Shown here: in pieces, positions 50,516-61,330 of the stretch
How positions within the stretch are numbered: the first letter of the stretch is position 1
Layout: each line of letters opens with the position of its first letter
NCBI GenBank assembly: GCA_034620365.1
Contig: JAQGEQ010000161.1
Location: forward strand, 248,001-312,000
Length of the DNA stretch: 64,000 nt
Direction: 5' to 3'
Source: Pegea sp. RAD2-039
Taxonomy: Eukaryota > Chordata > Thaliacea > Salpida > Salpidae
The notes under the pieces: generated by a model
What the model saw: only the letters and a program-made list of their open reading frames with translations
Told to the model about the DNA's origin: nothing
Databases searched by the model: none
Program-made: the position numbers and the translations under genes

Positions 50516-51268
50516 ATGATGTATAATACAAACTGTAAAAAGTTTGTAGATTCTAGTATTGGTCTGGTGGAAATTGTGGATGATTTAAAAACTAAAACAG
50601 AAGCAAAAAACTATTGTGAAGAAAATGATGGAATGTTAATTCCATTGCATAATCAAAAGGTAGTTGATGAAGTTTCAGAAAAGCTTTTCAATTGTTACCT
50701 TGAAATTGGTGAAAAAAATATTCCAGTTCATCGAAAAATCAGTTTTTGGAATATCGGAATTGAATGTAAAAATAAAATTTATGATTGGTTTGATGGGGAA
50801 AAGTTTAATGAAAGCAGTTATCAGCCAAGTTTTTATGTTTCCACGAAGAGCTGTGAAGATATTATCTTTTATCCTGATCATAATACACTTATTCCTTCAC
50901 CTTCTTGTCAACAAACAAAAACCTGTCGTCTACCATTTCTGTGTTTGAAAAATGAAAAATCTGAACGAACAACTGAAGTAAATGATTTTGTTGAAGAGCA
51001 AGCGAATACTTTTCTTATTATTGGGTTTTCTGTTTGTATATTTTTGTTGCTTATATTGATTTGCTGTTTGATTTTAAAGATTGTACGTCTAAAGAAGAAG
51101 TTAAAATTATTTACTGATGGTGTTGAACTTGAAGTGGTTAATGATGATGTCATTAATAACGAAAATGATGAACATGAAGAAAAAACAAATATTATTTACA
51201 ATATAAACCGTGAAAATGAAGTTTATACTTATATTGAAGCAACTGGAAACAATGAAAATATAATCTAA
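50516..51268 (+). CDS. Transmembrane C-type-lectin-like receptor (5' end unresolved)
   Basis: A 250-residue frame from the ATG at 50516. Residues 7-146 fit a C-type-lectin-like domain. Cys34 (AKNYCEENDGMLIPL) pairs with Cys143 (PFLCLK); Cys113 pairs with Cys131 or 137. The WIGL-like strand reads FWNIGI and the core reads WFDGEKF. No EPN or QPD calcium triad and no clear WND motif is present, so sugar binding by the classic route is doubtful. A stalk (147-164), one strong membrane span (165-190), a Lys-rich stop-transfer and an acidic cytoplasmic tail with a YTYI sorting-type motif follow, making a type I receptor. No signal peptide is encoded at this ATG. The frame is open upstream to 50453 over a T-rich stretch ending CCAAG, so a signal-peptide exon is probably missing from this model. 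Confidence 0.7.
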   Translation: MMYNTNCKKFVDSSIGLVEIVDDLKTKTEAKNYCEENDGMLIPLHNQKVVDEVSEKLFNCYLEIGEKNIPVHRKISFWNIGIECKNKIYDWFDGEKFNESSYQPSFYVSTKSCEDIIFYPDHNTLIPSPSCQQTKTCRLPFLCLKNEKSERTTEVNDFVEEQANTFLIIGFSVCIFLLLILICCLILKIVRLKKKLKLFTDGVELEVVNDDVINNENDEHEEKTNIIYNINRENEVYTYIEATGNNENII

Positions 51269-53640
51269 CTTATAAAGTTGAGTTTTATAACAATTCGTTT
51301 ATAACTTAGTCTATCAACATTATTCATCGTTCACATGGTTTAAAACTTTATATGAAAGCTATTTTTACAAAATAAACTCATTGAAGTTGTTTTAAGATGG
51401 GATATATTAAAATCAAATTACATTTTTAGTTTTTAACTTGATTTGAAATTTGTATTATTAGTAGAAAGTTGCTTTTTAAACTTTCGTTATTTGAAGAAAA
51501 TGTACATTTCTTAATATGAAATTTTTGATCAGTTAGAATAAAACCTAACATAAGTTCATGACAAAATGCTAACATCTATTAGAGTTTCTGTCTTTTAAAG
51601 AAATTGATCTCACCATTTCGAAGTGATTTTATCATTTAAATTAACGATATATTAGAGAGTTGAAGCTATGTTGAATGTTATCAACCAATAAAAAAAACGT
51701 TTTGAAATTCTTCTATTTAAGAGTTTTTAGAAGGTTTTCTCAAAGAAACAGTAAAATATAATAAATAATAAAGTTACTTTTATTTTTTTTAAATCAAAAT
51801 TAAATAATTTAACAACTATCATAGCACAAAACGTTTTACAAAACCAACATTTCAAGCAGGCACAACTTTTGACTTTGCTGGAATCTTAGTAACAAGTTAG
51901 TTTTTTTTCTACAAATTTTCAGCGGTGCTGAGGACTTAACTGTTTCAAGCAGGTAAGTTATTACTATCATCAAAATTTGTTCCTTTGGATACTTTAAGAA
52001 GTGATAAATTAATCAAAACTCTTCTTAAATTTAGAACTTTTGTTTGAAAGTTACTTATCACAATAGTAACACACAATAGGTAGCTTTTGAAAAAGTTGTT
52101 CAACCTCTTGTGCAGTGTTATGATCTAAAATATAATTTAAAAGAAAATATTATGAGTAAAAGAACAACGAAATTTGGAGTTGGACGAATTGAATTCAATT
52201 TGTGCTTTTGCGCGTCAATCGGGTACTTTTAGATAGTGAAAAAAGAGTTTAAATAAAATAAATAAAGAACAATTTCATAGTTTTTAAATGTAGCCAACAA
52301 AATTTTGATCTTATTTAAGAATTATTTATTAATTTTAATACTAAAAAAATGATTAGGTTAAAAAGGAATAAGCAGATATATAAACTTTACAAGATAATAT
52401 TCAAATAATAAATTTGTTTGTTATTTTTATAGATTTTTGTCGAATCAGAATTTACAAATTAAAATTTCATTTTTGTTTAGATCTAAATTGTTATAATCAT
52501 AAACCATTCGAAAAATTAAATAATTTTGATTTTAATGAGTTTGTTAACGGATGTTGAAATATTTATTTAAGAGATTTGGATTTAAACGCTTTTGTGTTTG
52601 AACTCTTGAAAGCTTTGGAGGAAACTGGAAATATCACAAATATAATTGTAGACATAGTAGTTTTAGAGGAAGATTTTAGGGGACTTTTGAATGTGAATGT
52701 GATGATATAAAAGTTTCAAAATATTAATATGGTTATACAAGATAAAAGGTTTTTTTGTGATCTAAAACCTTCTTTTTTTTTAATTATTTTTCATAGGATT
52801 TCAATGTGAGCGTCGCATCAATTCTTCATCAATCCAGTATTACCGCTTTTACGCTAAAGTTTTTATGACTAAATTACAATAAATACTAAATATTATCCAC
52901 AATTATGCTTTTAGTATGACAATTTTATGATTTACAATTATTTTGTGATAAACCAATTTAAGACTTGTACAAAAGTAAGTTACATAACTAGATCTTATAT
53001 ATCGGAAAATATAATGTCTTTAAGTTTATAAATTTCTAATAAGCGTAAAGTTATCCAAGTTACGTTGACTGTCTAGTTACTTCTGAGAAAATTTGAAATT
53101 ATTTCAATCTCTTATTTCACTTATTGCAAAAGGAAATATTCAATAGTTAGCATTTGTAATATAAAAAAATTACTTCAGAAAAAAATAGGCTGTTAAAATA
53201 TATTAACAAATTTCACAAAGTTTAAATTAGGTTTATCTAAACTTTTTCAAGTTGAAATAGATATTAAATATGACTTACTGCTCAATATTTTACTTCTTTT
53301 ATCTTATAAGTACTAAATTAACCATTTTAGTCGAAATAATTTGTAATTTTTTTGCAAAATTGTTTTTATAGTCTTCTAATGTTTTACTTCAAATCATTTT
53401 TTGTGAAAGAAGTTTAAGTAGAGATGAAAAAGTTCTGTGAAAAATAATTATTTTCTCAAATTAACTGCAATAAAAGTAAGAAATAGATGTTAATTATAAA
53501 AGTAATGTTTTGAAGTAAACAAAGTAGTTAGAAGAAACTTAATTCAAAATGTTTTTCTTTTAGTATAGTCTATTACTAAATAGATAATATAAATACTTTA
53601 ATTAAAAACTACCTTTAAACGTTTCATCAACTTAAAAATT
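51269..53640. other. AT-rich intergenic DNA with a few odd patches
   Basis: No complete gene. A 30-base exon-like segment (51923-51952) lies between a strong acceptor (ATTTTCAG) and donor (GTAAGT). Near 52590-52720 a GC-richer patch reads FECECDD-like and FVFELLKALEETG-like in different frames, perhaps a decayed exon. The rest is featureless. Confidence 0.4.
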
Positions 53641-53711
53641 GCTACTTTTCACAAAACATTGGGTATCTTTTATACGAGAAGAACTATTAAATGACTCCTA
53701 GCGGTATTGTT

Positions 53712-53775
53712 TAATGACGTCATTAGGAAACGCGATACCCAGCTTATAAATTCAGTTCTTATAAAGATTTTAAGA
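53712..53775 (+). promoter_or_regulatory. CRE palindrome plus TATA box, orphan core promoter
   Basis: TAATGACGTCATTA (53712-53725) is a perfect 14-base palindrome around a full CRE, the site of CREB/ATF factors. TATAAA follows at 53745-53750, so a start site near 53775 is expected. GGGTATC (53661) and GATACCC (53734) form an inverted repeat across it. No coding gene is evident directly downstream on the plus strand. The first ATG frames are very short, so the transcript may be non-coding or begin with a leader exon. Confidence 0.4.
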
Positions 53776-54156
53776 AGTGGTTTTTAATTTCATTGTTTTT
53801 CCCAATGCAGTTTTTGAGAGCTGATTGCCACTAGAAAAATGATTATTTCTACTATTCAGCTAAAAAGTAAATATTCTGTTTAGATGTCAACATAAATTTG
53901 TTCATTTAAATTCTTTTTTTTTTCTTTTTATACATTCAATTGAGTTATCAAAACTACAAAAAAATCTGTTTTTTCAACACTTAGATTTTTTATCCATAGT
54001 AAAATTGAGAAATTAAAAAGTTGAGAAATATTTCAAAAGTATTCTTCACATCTTATATAATTAACCCCAAAAATTTCCAGCCAAAAACTGAGAATTATCA
54101 CAAAAAAGCTTTTTAAAATAAAATTAACAGGATCAAAGGATTTTCGAAGTATGAAT

Positions 54157-54162
54157 TTTATT
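54157..54162 (-). terminator. Polyadenylation signal of the IL-17-receptor-like gene
   Basis: AATAAA on the minus strand about 16 bases past the TAG stop, giving a very short 3' untranslated region. Confidence 0.55.
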
Positions 54163-54178
54163 TACAATAAATACACAA

Positions 54179-56926
54179 CTAGTAAGCTTTTCTAGTGTAA
54201 GGGAGTTTTGCCTCAGGAAGTAATCTTTCATATAAAGATCTCTTTTCATTTTTCTTAAAAATATTGAAAGACTTTGCGCAACCATTATCAAAATCACTAT
54301 GTACATGATTTGGTTTATCACAATCATCACATGAATAAACAACATAAATCTTCTTTTTATCTGGAAAATGGAAGTTCTTAAGCAGTGAATAACACCCAAC
54401 ATTAAATTCATCTCTCCAAGTGGTAAGATTTTTCTTATGAAGTAGCTCTTCATAACTTTGTTTTCCGTACGGGGAGCAGATAACCACCGCTATAGCACAC
54501 TGTTCAATTATTTTGTATAATTTTTCAAAATTTTGATCGTCACATGAAGATAACCAAAGGTTACAGAATACATTCTCATACAAGTTGCTAGTTAATAGTT
54601 TATGTGCAATTTCTTGAGCTTCATTACAAAAGTAGGTGTCAGTGTCTCCTTTAGAAACAAGGACAAGAATATCTTTTGAGGGATTTTTAATGAATCTGAC
54701 CAGAATCAAAATACCTAAAAAACAGTATTTACCAATTGTGATTAGATAAGTTGGTCATCAACTATAATAATTTCTAATCTATAGAATTTACAAAATTAAA
54801 AATATCATATGATAGAAGAAATAGTGACGGAAGTAAACAGAATAGTTAAAAAGGTATCGATGTAGATACTAACAAAAAATACTTTTAATATTAGATACAT
54901 TTTCATAAATGATTTCTTCAATATTTTGAAACTGTTTTAAATATTACAAATAGTTATTAGAAATCTAATTATTTGTTAAAAACTAATCTAATAAAAAATC
55001 TACTTACCAACCAACAATGATAAAAGTACAAGTAATGAAATTGTAATTTGAGTTCTGACAGCCATGCCACTATTCTTTTTAGAGGTAGATTCTGGATTAG
55101 CTTTGATGACATGTTAAAAAACTTAAAGTTAAAAATTTAAACAAATTTTGTCGATCTTTGAGAATTTCATAAAAAATATTCTATGTGTAAAATAACTAAA
55201 TGTTAGACACACGAAACACTGTTTTAGTTTTTTGCTTCTCTTGTTACTGGTAGCACTTTCTTAACTTTCTTAATTGACAAGCATTTTTTCTTGACTTGTG
55301 TTTGCTGAGCAAAATGTTTTACAAGTCAAGGTGCTGAATCTACTTTTACTAAATATTTCTTCTATATTTTTTTAAATTCCAAACTAGAGTCACTGATTTA
55401 TAGATTAACATCAACATTGCTTCTATAGTTTGCAGAATTTTGTGAATGAAAAAAGCTCTTATGACAATTCCAATTTTATATAAACTTATTGTAGAAGAAA
55501 ACTTTCTAAAATTCTTATAAATTCTAAACCGGTGTTTCACAAACCAATCAAGTCGCACTAGATTTCTACACTTCAGTTCAAGTTTTTAATTAATTTTTCA
55601 AGTCTTCAATTTTTTCAAACTTTGATTTGGCAAGTATGATTAGTAATTTAGTGTTTATAAGAAGTGTAAACATTACCAATAAATATTCGGGCTAAAGGTT
55701 TTTATCAAAGTTAACAAACTATTTAACCAATAAATAAAAATTATATTTCATATATCACCTGTTACCCAAGGAGTTTCTGGTTCATAACAACTCATGGTCC
55801 TACATTTGGGGTAGCTTATTGTAGGGTTTTTGCAGCAATCTGTATTTTAAATATTCAATGTTTAACTCAAAATTCAACTACGGCTTATATTGTGAAACTC
55901 TAACAGACAATTTTCTGGCTTTATAACAATTAATAAAAATCTAGAATTACGTTAAAAATAATTAACTTTGAAAATTACCATTTATATAAAGTTTGGCTTC
56001 GCAACTTGTATCAGATCTACCAGATAAAGGTTTGACTTTCATGATTAAAAAGTTGTTTGGTTTGATCCCATCTTTTATTGGATTTAGATGGATAGTAAAT
56101 AGTGACTGATGACAAAGCAATTCAAGTGTTATAAATATTACTTTGAATTTATTTCAGTTTGTAAAATACTGTTTTAAGGATTAAGTAATAACTAAACCAA
56201 CCTGAATAGAGTTTTTGAAAGCTTTTGGTAGGCCTATTGAGTATGTTATCCAGTGAACTATTCTATCATGCTGTATTTTCAATTGAAACCCTTTAAATGT
56301 GACACTTTCTTCAAAAGCTGTTGAAAAGATTGATAAAATAAGCCAAAGTAGGTTTTAACTTGCTAAATAAGAATACCTTAAAATATGTTTGCATGCAATT
56401 AGGTAAATATATTTTTCATAAATTTAAAATCAATAAAAACTACTTACGAATAAGTTTGATCTCTGCTTTTAATCTCAATGATGTTGTATTTAGATCAGTC
56501 TTAACGGAATAAACTTTCATGTTGCAACTTGGTTTTACAGAATTAATGAGATTCTCTAAATTACAGAAAGTGGTTTTGATTTAATAAGAAGTTACTAACT
56601 ATTTAGTTATTTAGTTCTTATGTATTCTAAACCATAAGCTAATTTAAGCTACTAGGCTTTTACAGAGCCAAAATATATTTTCTATCAAAGTAGAATTGAT
56701 ATACAAACGTGGTTTTTGAAGTAGATTTTAAATTTAAATTGAGACAATTAATAACAATTTTACCTGTTGGTTTAGTGAAATTGGTAAGTTTTGTAACTGT
56801 ACATTTATTTCTTTTTTTGATGTTTAAATTTTCAGGCTTTAATCCTTTCTGCCAGCATTCATATTTGTTTCTTTTGCCTTCACAGAAAATTGTTAAACTT
56901 AAAAGCAACAATATAAGAATTCGCAT
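54179..56926 (-). CDS. IL-17-receptor-like membrane protein with SEFIR-type domain
   Basis: Seven exons on the minus strand: 56926-56764, 56555-56448, 56317-56202, 56105-55979, 55839-55759, 55100-55008, 54714-54179. All introns are GT-AG and all phases agree, giving 407 residues. Residues 1-17 are a signal peptide (MRILILLLLSLTIFCEG). The ectodomain (18-210) has spaced cysteines (24, 42, 65, 164, 173, 174, 184, 189). A single membrane span (217-235) is split by intron 6. From about 244 the tail fits a SEFIR domain: DILVLVSKGDTD, FCNLWLSSCDD, QCAIAVVICSPYG, then KKIYVVYSCDDCDKP. SEFIR domains of IL-17 receptors recruit the adaptor Act1/CIKS to signal to NF-kB and MAP kinases. The ectodomain is about 200 residues, shorter than vertebrate IL-17 receptors. 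An in-frame ATG nine codons upstream (56953) is a less likely start. SEFIR is favoured over TIR, but the call rests on pattern, not alignment. Confidence 0.75.
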
Positions 56927-59900
56927 TTTAATAGCTTCAAAGTTGACTTTCAAATATTTAAATTTTGTACAGATTCAAGTCTTGTGGGTTTTTTCGAAAT
57001 TTACAGAAGAAAACAAAATCATAAACAACTTTTCTAAAGTTTCAAGACTTTCATTTTATCCTGAAAATAAACATAAAAATGAAATTAGAAATTAATTTTG
57101 ATATAATTAGAATAAATGAATAAAAGTAATTATTAACCAACTGGTATAATTAAACTGTTTATTTCTCAACCTTATAAATGTGGAATAAGAATATAGATTT
57201 AAAGGACTAGAAAAAAATTCGATCCAAATTGAACAAAACCTAATTTGGCTTACAAACTTTTCAAACAATTTCTTACAAAATCTTTTTTACGAATCTTGAT
57301 CAAAAAGATGTTCAACTTTTCTCACATGATATACTTTTATTTTTTATTTAAAATCACAACATAGTTTTTAAAACAGTTACATAAAAGCTCCTTTCAAAAA
57401 ACAAACATTCTGTCTTCTACCTTATCAGATTATTTCTAAAAAATCTTAGGCTTCTTCCAATAGGTTAAAATCATTTTAGAATTTGTACTTTCAATGGATC
57501 AATTACAATTTTCTTTGCAAACTAGAAATTTAAAAACTATTTAAGTCTTGCCTTTAATTTAAATATTTATTTAAAATAATAATAATTAATACAAATAAAA
57601 TAAAAAATTATTTATTTTATCTTTTACAATCAAAATAGTTTTTCAGAAGTTATATTAACTCTAATATAAAATACTTCTTTGAAAATTTTTTCTTATTATT
57701 TTATTAGAATAAAAAGTAAAACGCAAAATAAACGATAAAACTATTGTCCTAAATTTATCAAACAGAAGTGCTTAAAACAACTTTATGTAAACTTTCTTTA
57801 TCTATCTAAAGCTTACAAAATTTATACAAAACTTTTGTTTCTGCAAGTTTTGATAAAAATCTTTAACAAAAATCTAACACAAAATAAAATATGTTTGAAA
57901 CTTAAAGTAGTTATTACTTCTCATTAAAATAATTTGGTAACTACAAGAAAGATTTAAGACGTATAAAAGCCAGAGAAGACAAATCTTCTTAAATAGGTTT
58001 TAAAAAATAATTTATTCATTGTATTTTTGTGTACTTAATTTTAATACCTCATTTGAAAGAAAAACCTGAAAAATATTTCTACCTACAATAGTTTTAGTAA
58101 AATTGGTTGAAATTAGTTTTTGTTATATAATATTTAGTAAGTAAAAAGAATTGTTTTAATTACAGTTCAAAAATTTTGCTCAAAATTTTATTAATGAAAA
58201 AAAGAAGACAAATTCTCCTACAAAGAAAAATTTTGACAAAAAAAATTATCAATCATGAAATGAATCAAATATTTAAAAACTGAATTTTGCAATTCAGTAC
58301 AGTTTGTTATCAGTAGTTCTTTTAAAAGCCTCATTAAAAGTATTCCTTGAAAAAATGCTATGGTCGATTTGATACTTTTGTGAGATGGAATTTTCTAAGT
58401 TTAGATTAAATTTTATTTTAGAAGAAATAAATGCTTCAAAAATTTTCAAATTTCTAATACCATTAAAATCAATTTATTTTAATTAACTTTCTAACTTAGA
58501 ACATTCGAAATTTGGAGAATATTATTACATTTATTAAACACAATAAAAAACAATAAAATAAAAAGAGCTTTTCTGCAAGATACCTTTTTATAAAAACTTT
58601 CAAAACTTATTTGTGAAAATTACTCGAGCTGTCTACTTAAAAAATAAAAAAGTTTCTAAATGTAGGTTAAGGTTTTCATTTGAAAGAATTAGATGATAAA
58701 TATGTGTTTGAAGTCAGCCCCCCGGCAAAAAAGATTACTTAAAAAAGTACTCAAGTATTTTACAAAAGTATTACGATTACTACTAGTGTAGAAAAGAAAA
58801 AAATCTTTTGTTTAAAAGATAACTTTTTTTAAATAACCTATTTATCTATTTTCTTAAACTTTTTTCTTAATTTGGTATACTGAGAACTCACTTTTAAAAT
58901 TATTAATAAGAAGAAATTCCAACTGCTGTTGCGGATAATCTTACAGATATTTCTGATTTTGCTTGCAAACTCATTGACTGTATACCTGGCTTTAGTTCAA
59001 AATATTGATGTTTCAAAAAACTATTTCATAGACAAAGCATTTTTTTCCAAGAAAAAGTTTTCTTATTTTAGAAAATATCTTTTAATTCCAGTGTAAGTTC
59101 TGGGTAATGAGCTTACAAGATGGTTTTATAGCTTCTTTGATAGGATGTCATTTATAATAAACTGTCACGTGCTTCGTTCAGGAAGATTTGGTTTTTGGCT
59201 TTTAAGACCAGAAATTATCAAATATTTATCATGAAGTATTGATAAAAATTTTTGCATCAGATGATAATTATCCGTTAAACTTTGAAACTGAGCAAAATCT
59301 AAAACCTAAAAATGTTCAATTTCTTATTTATCTTTTTAGTTCACCTAAAATGTCTTTCTATAACTCGATATTGAGGCTAGTTATCTGTATTAAGTCTTTC
59401 AATATAATTTTAGAATTTAAATGCAAAATAGCTAAAAAACTCAATTAGTCAAAAACATTTGCAAATTTATGCAACATTTTCTTTTTAATTTATTTTACTT
59501 AATTGCGTTAATCATTAATTTGACTAATAAAAGAATTTAACCCAGTTTTGGAATGAAATATTTTCAGAATTGAACCATAGAATTTTTTTTAATATTCTTT
59601 CATTTAGTGAATAACAAACTTTGAAACTTTCTTGCTTTTAACACAAATTTTGTTTTAAGAACGACTTACTTTTAAAATTTTCATAAAAACTTGTTGCATT
59701 GTTTATTCAAAACTTTAAATAATTTTAATTTCAGTTTAGTCTATAAAATTGTAAGATAGAAATTTTTCAAACTAATTATAAAAACAATGTTGTTGTTAAC
59801 CAGAAAAAATATCAGAATTTTTAGCAATATACAAAGTTTAAAGAAATTGTTTTCTCAATTTTTGTTGAAAATTTTTATCGATTTTCTTTTTATCGTGTTT

Positions 59901-60929
59901 AATAAAAAAAATGTTATTCTATAATAATAAAATATCCTAAGAAATTTTAGTTGATATTAATCTTCATTAAAAATTAAAAACTTGAACAAAATTGTTTAAA
60001 TAAATTTCTAAATATTATAAAGTTTTAACACATTATTTAAGATTTAAGTATAAAAGTAGTTTTTACAATGTCACTAAAAACCAATAATTATAGATTTATT
60101 TTGAAAGATTTGTCAAAAAAATTTTCAATATCATTTGTTCTTATAAACTATTTATGCAGCTAAAACTTCAAATGAAAACTAAATGTTAAAGGCGATATAT
60201 TGTCTGACATTAAAACGATTTTGATTAAATAAACACAAATGACAACTCATCCTAAAACACAATAATAAATAAAATTTAGAAAAAAATCTTCATAAAAACA
60301 TTTTATGACAATTAAAATAGAAATCTAGATCTTTATTTCCAGTTTCTAAAACTAAACAAAATGTTTCACAATCTGGTTATTGGCTACAACCAGAAATTAT
60401 GTAAACTGAATTTTTTTACAAATATACAGACACATTTTCATCATTTAAAGAAATTTTGTTAATTCTTTTACAGTTATTTGAACTGTTTATATATTATATA
60501 ATTTTTGCTTGTAGTGACTTCAATATAATTAATTAATTTGCTCTTAGGTCATCTTTTTAATTACAACTAATAAGTAAATTAATTTCAAAACTAAAAAAAA
60601 TTATAAAAAATTTTATTGTTATAACGAGTAATGAAAATAATCAGATAAAAAATAGATTAAGTCAAAATAATTTGGAAATAATAAAATTTCAGTTTCCTAA
60701 TATTAATTTTCATTAACAAAACAGAAATTGATGAAAAGGTCAAAGTTTTTTTGCTGACCTATTAGTTTCAAATTTTAAACAAGAATCGATTTAATGCAAT
60801 TCAATCAATAACTTTTGATAAATTAAAATTTTTTTTAAAATTGTTAAAAGCTTTCCAGTTTAATTTTTCTTGGTTAGATCTTTTGAATAAATAAATTCAT
60901 TAATTTATACTTTAGTATTTCCAAGAACA
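56927..60929. other. AT-rich intergenic DNA
   Basis: No supportable gene. The promoter of the minus-strand receptor gene must lie at the start of this stretch. Short open patches near 58910-59010 (either strand) and 59100-59225 (plus) read moderately like protein but are isolated and end in stops. ORFs at 56709-57095 and 59239-59448 are chance or shadow frames. Confidence 0.5.
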
Positions 60930-61025
60930 TCAATGTATTTATTTATTTATTTCAGTAAATGTGAAGGAGGGTACCAGAAAAGAGCATCTCTCGCTAACAC
61001 ACATATGTTCCTAAATAACTCCTGA
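60930..61025 (-). mobile_element. 3'-end fragment of the CR1/Jockey-like family
   Basis: On the minus strand this matches the 3' untranslated end of the 38-40 kb copy. Read on the plus strand, the shared blocks are TAAATGTGAAGGAGGGT, GAGCATCTCTCGCTAAC and ACACAT, against TAAATGCGAATGAGGGT, GACCACCTCCAGCTAAC and AGACAT in the reverse complement of the longer copy. TTTA repeats at its edge represent the tail. It is a severely truncated insertion. Confidence 0.6.
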
Positions 61026-61189
61026 ACAACAAGAACGATATTTTTTCAGCTTTTTTAACGAATGGTTTAAAAGTTGAGAGATTGAGAAACATGTCTTTCG
61101 AAATGAAACTTTTCAGGAGATCACTTTTAAGGTTATTAGCTAAAAATTTAAGATTGAAAAGTTGGGGATACACAAACGATGAAAAATTA

Positions 61190-61330
61190 TATGAACATCA
61201 TGGTGATGACGTCATCTATGATATATTGCTGTGATTGGTTGGTTGTTTAGTGAACACCTTTTTTATTAGGGTTCAATAAGCTATCTTGTTCAGTTCCTGC
61301 TTTTCTGTTTCAAGTTTTTTCATTTAGAGA
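61190..61330. promoter_or_regulatory. CRE and CCAAT cluster
   Basis: GATGACGTCATC (61205-61216) is a 12-base palindrome with a full CRE. GATTGGTTGG, an inverted CCAAT box, follows about 20 bases later. The patch is less AT-rich than its flanks. No gene is visible on either side, so a promoter or enhancer role is inferred only. Confidence 0.3.

Noticed and set aside
50664-51153. Other-frame and antisense ORFs over the lectin-like gene
   Set aside because: The frame with the CTLD cysteines and membrane span is clearly the real one.
54133-54453. Minus ORF of 106 codons overlapping the SEFIR exon in another frame
   Set aside because: It is a shadow of the receptor's last exon, which joins its upstream exons in phase.
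56709-57095. Plus ORF of 128 codons
   Set aside because: It is antisense to the signal-peptide exon of the receptor and is AT-biased with no homology.
58910-59225. Short protein-like frames on both strands (PTAVADNLTDISDF plus; ELKPGIQSMSLQ minus)
   Set aside because: They are isolated, end quickly in stops and match no family; not enough to call an exon.
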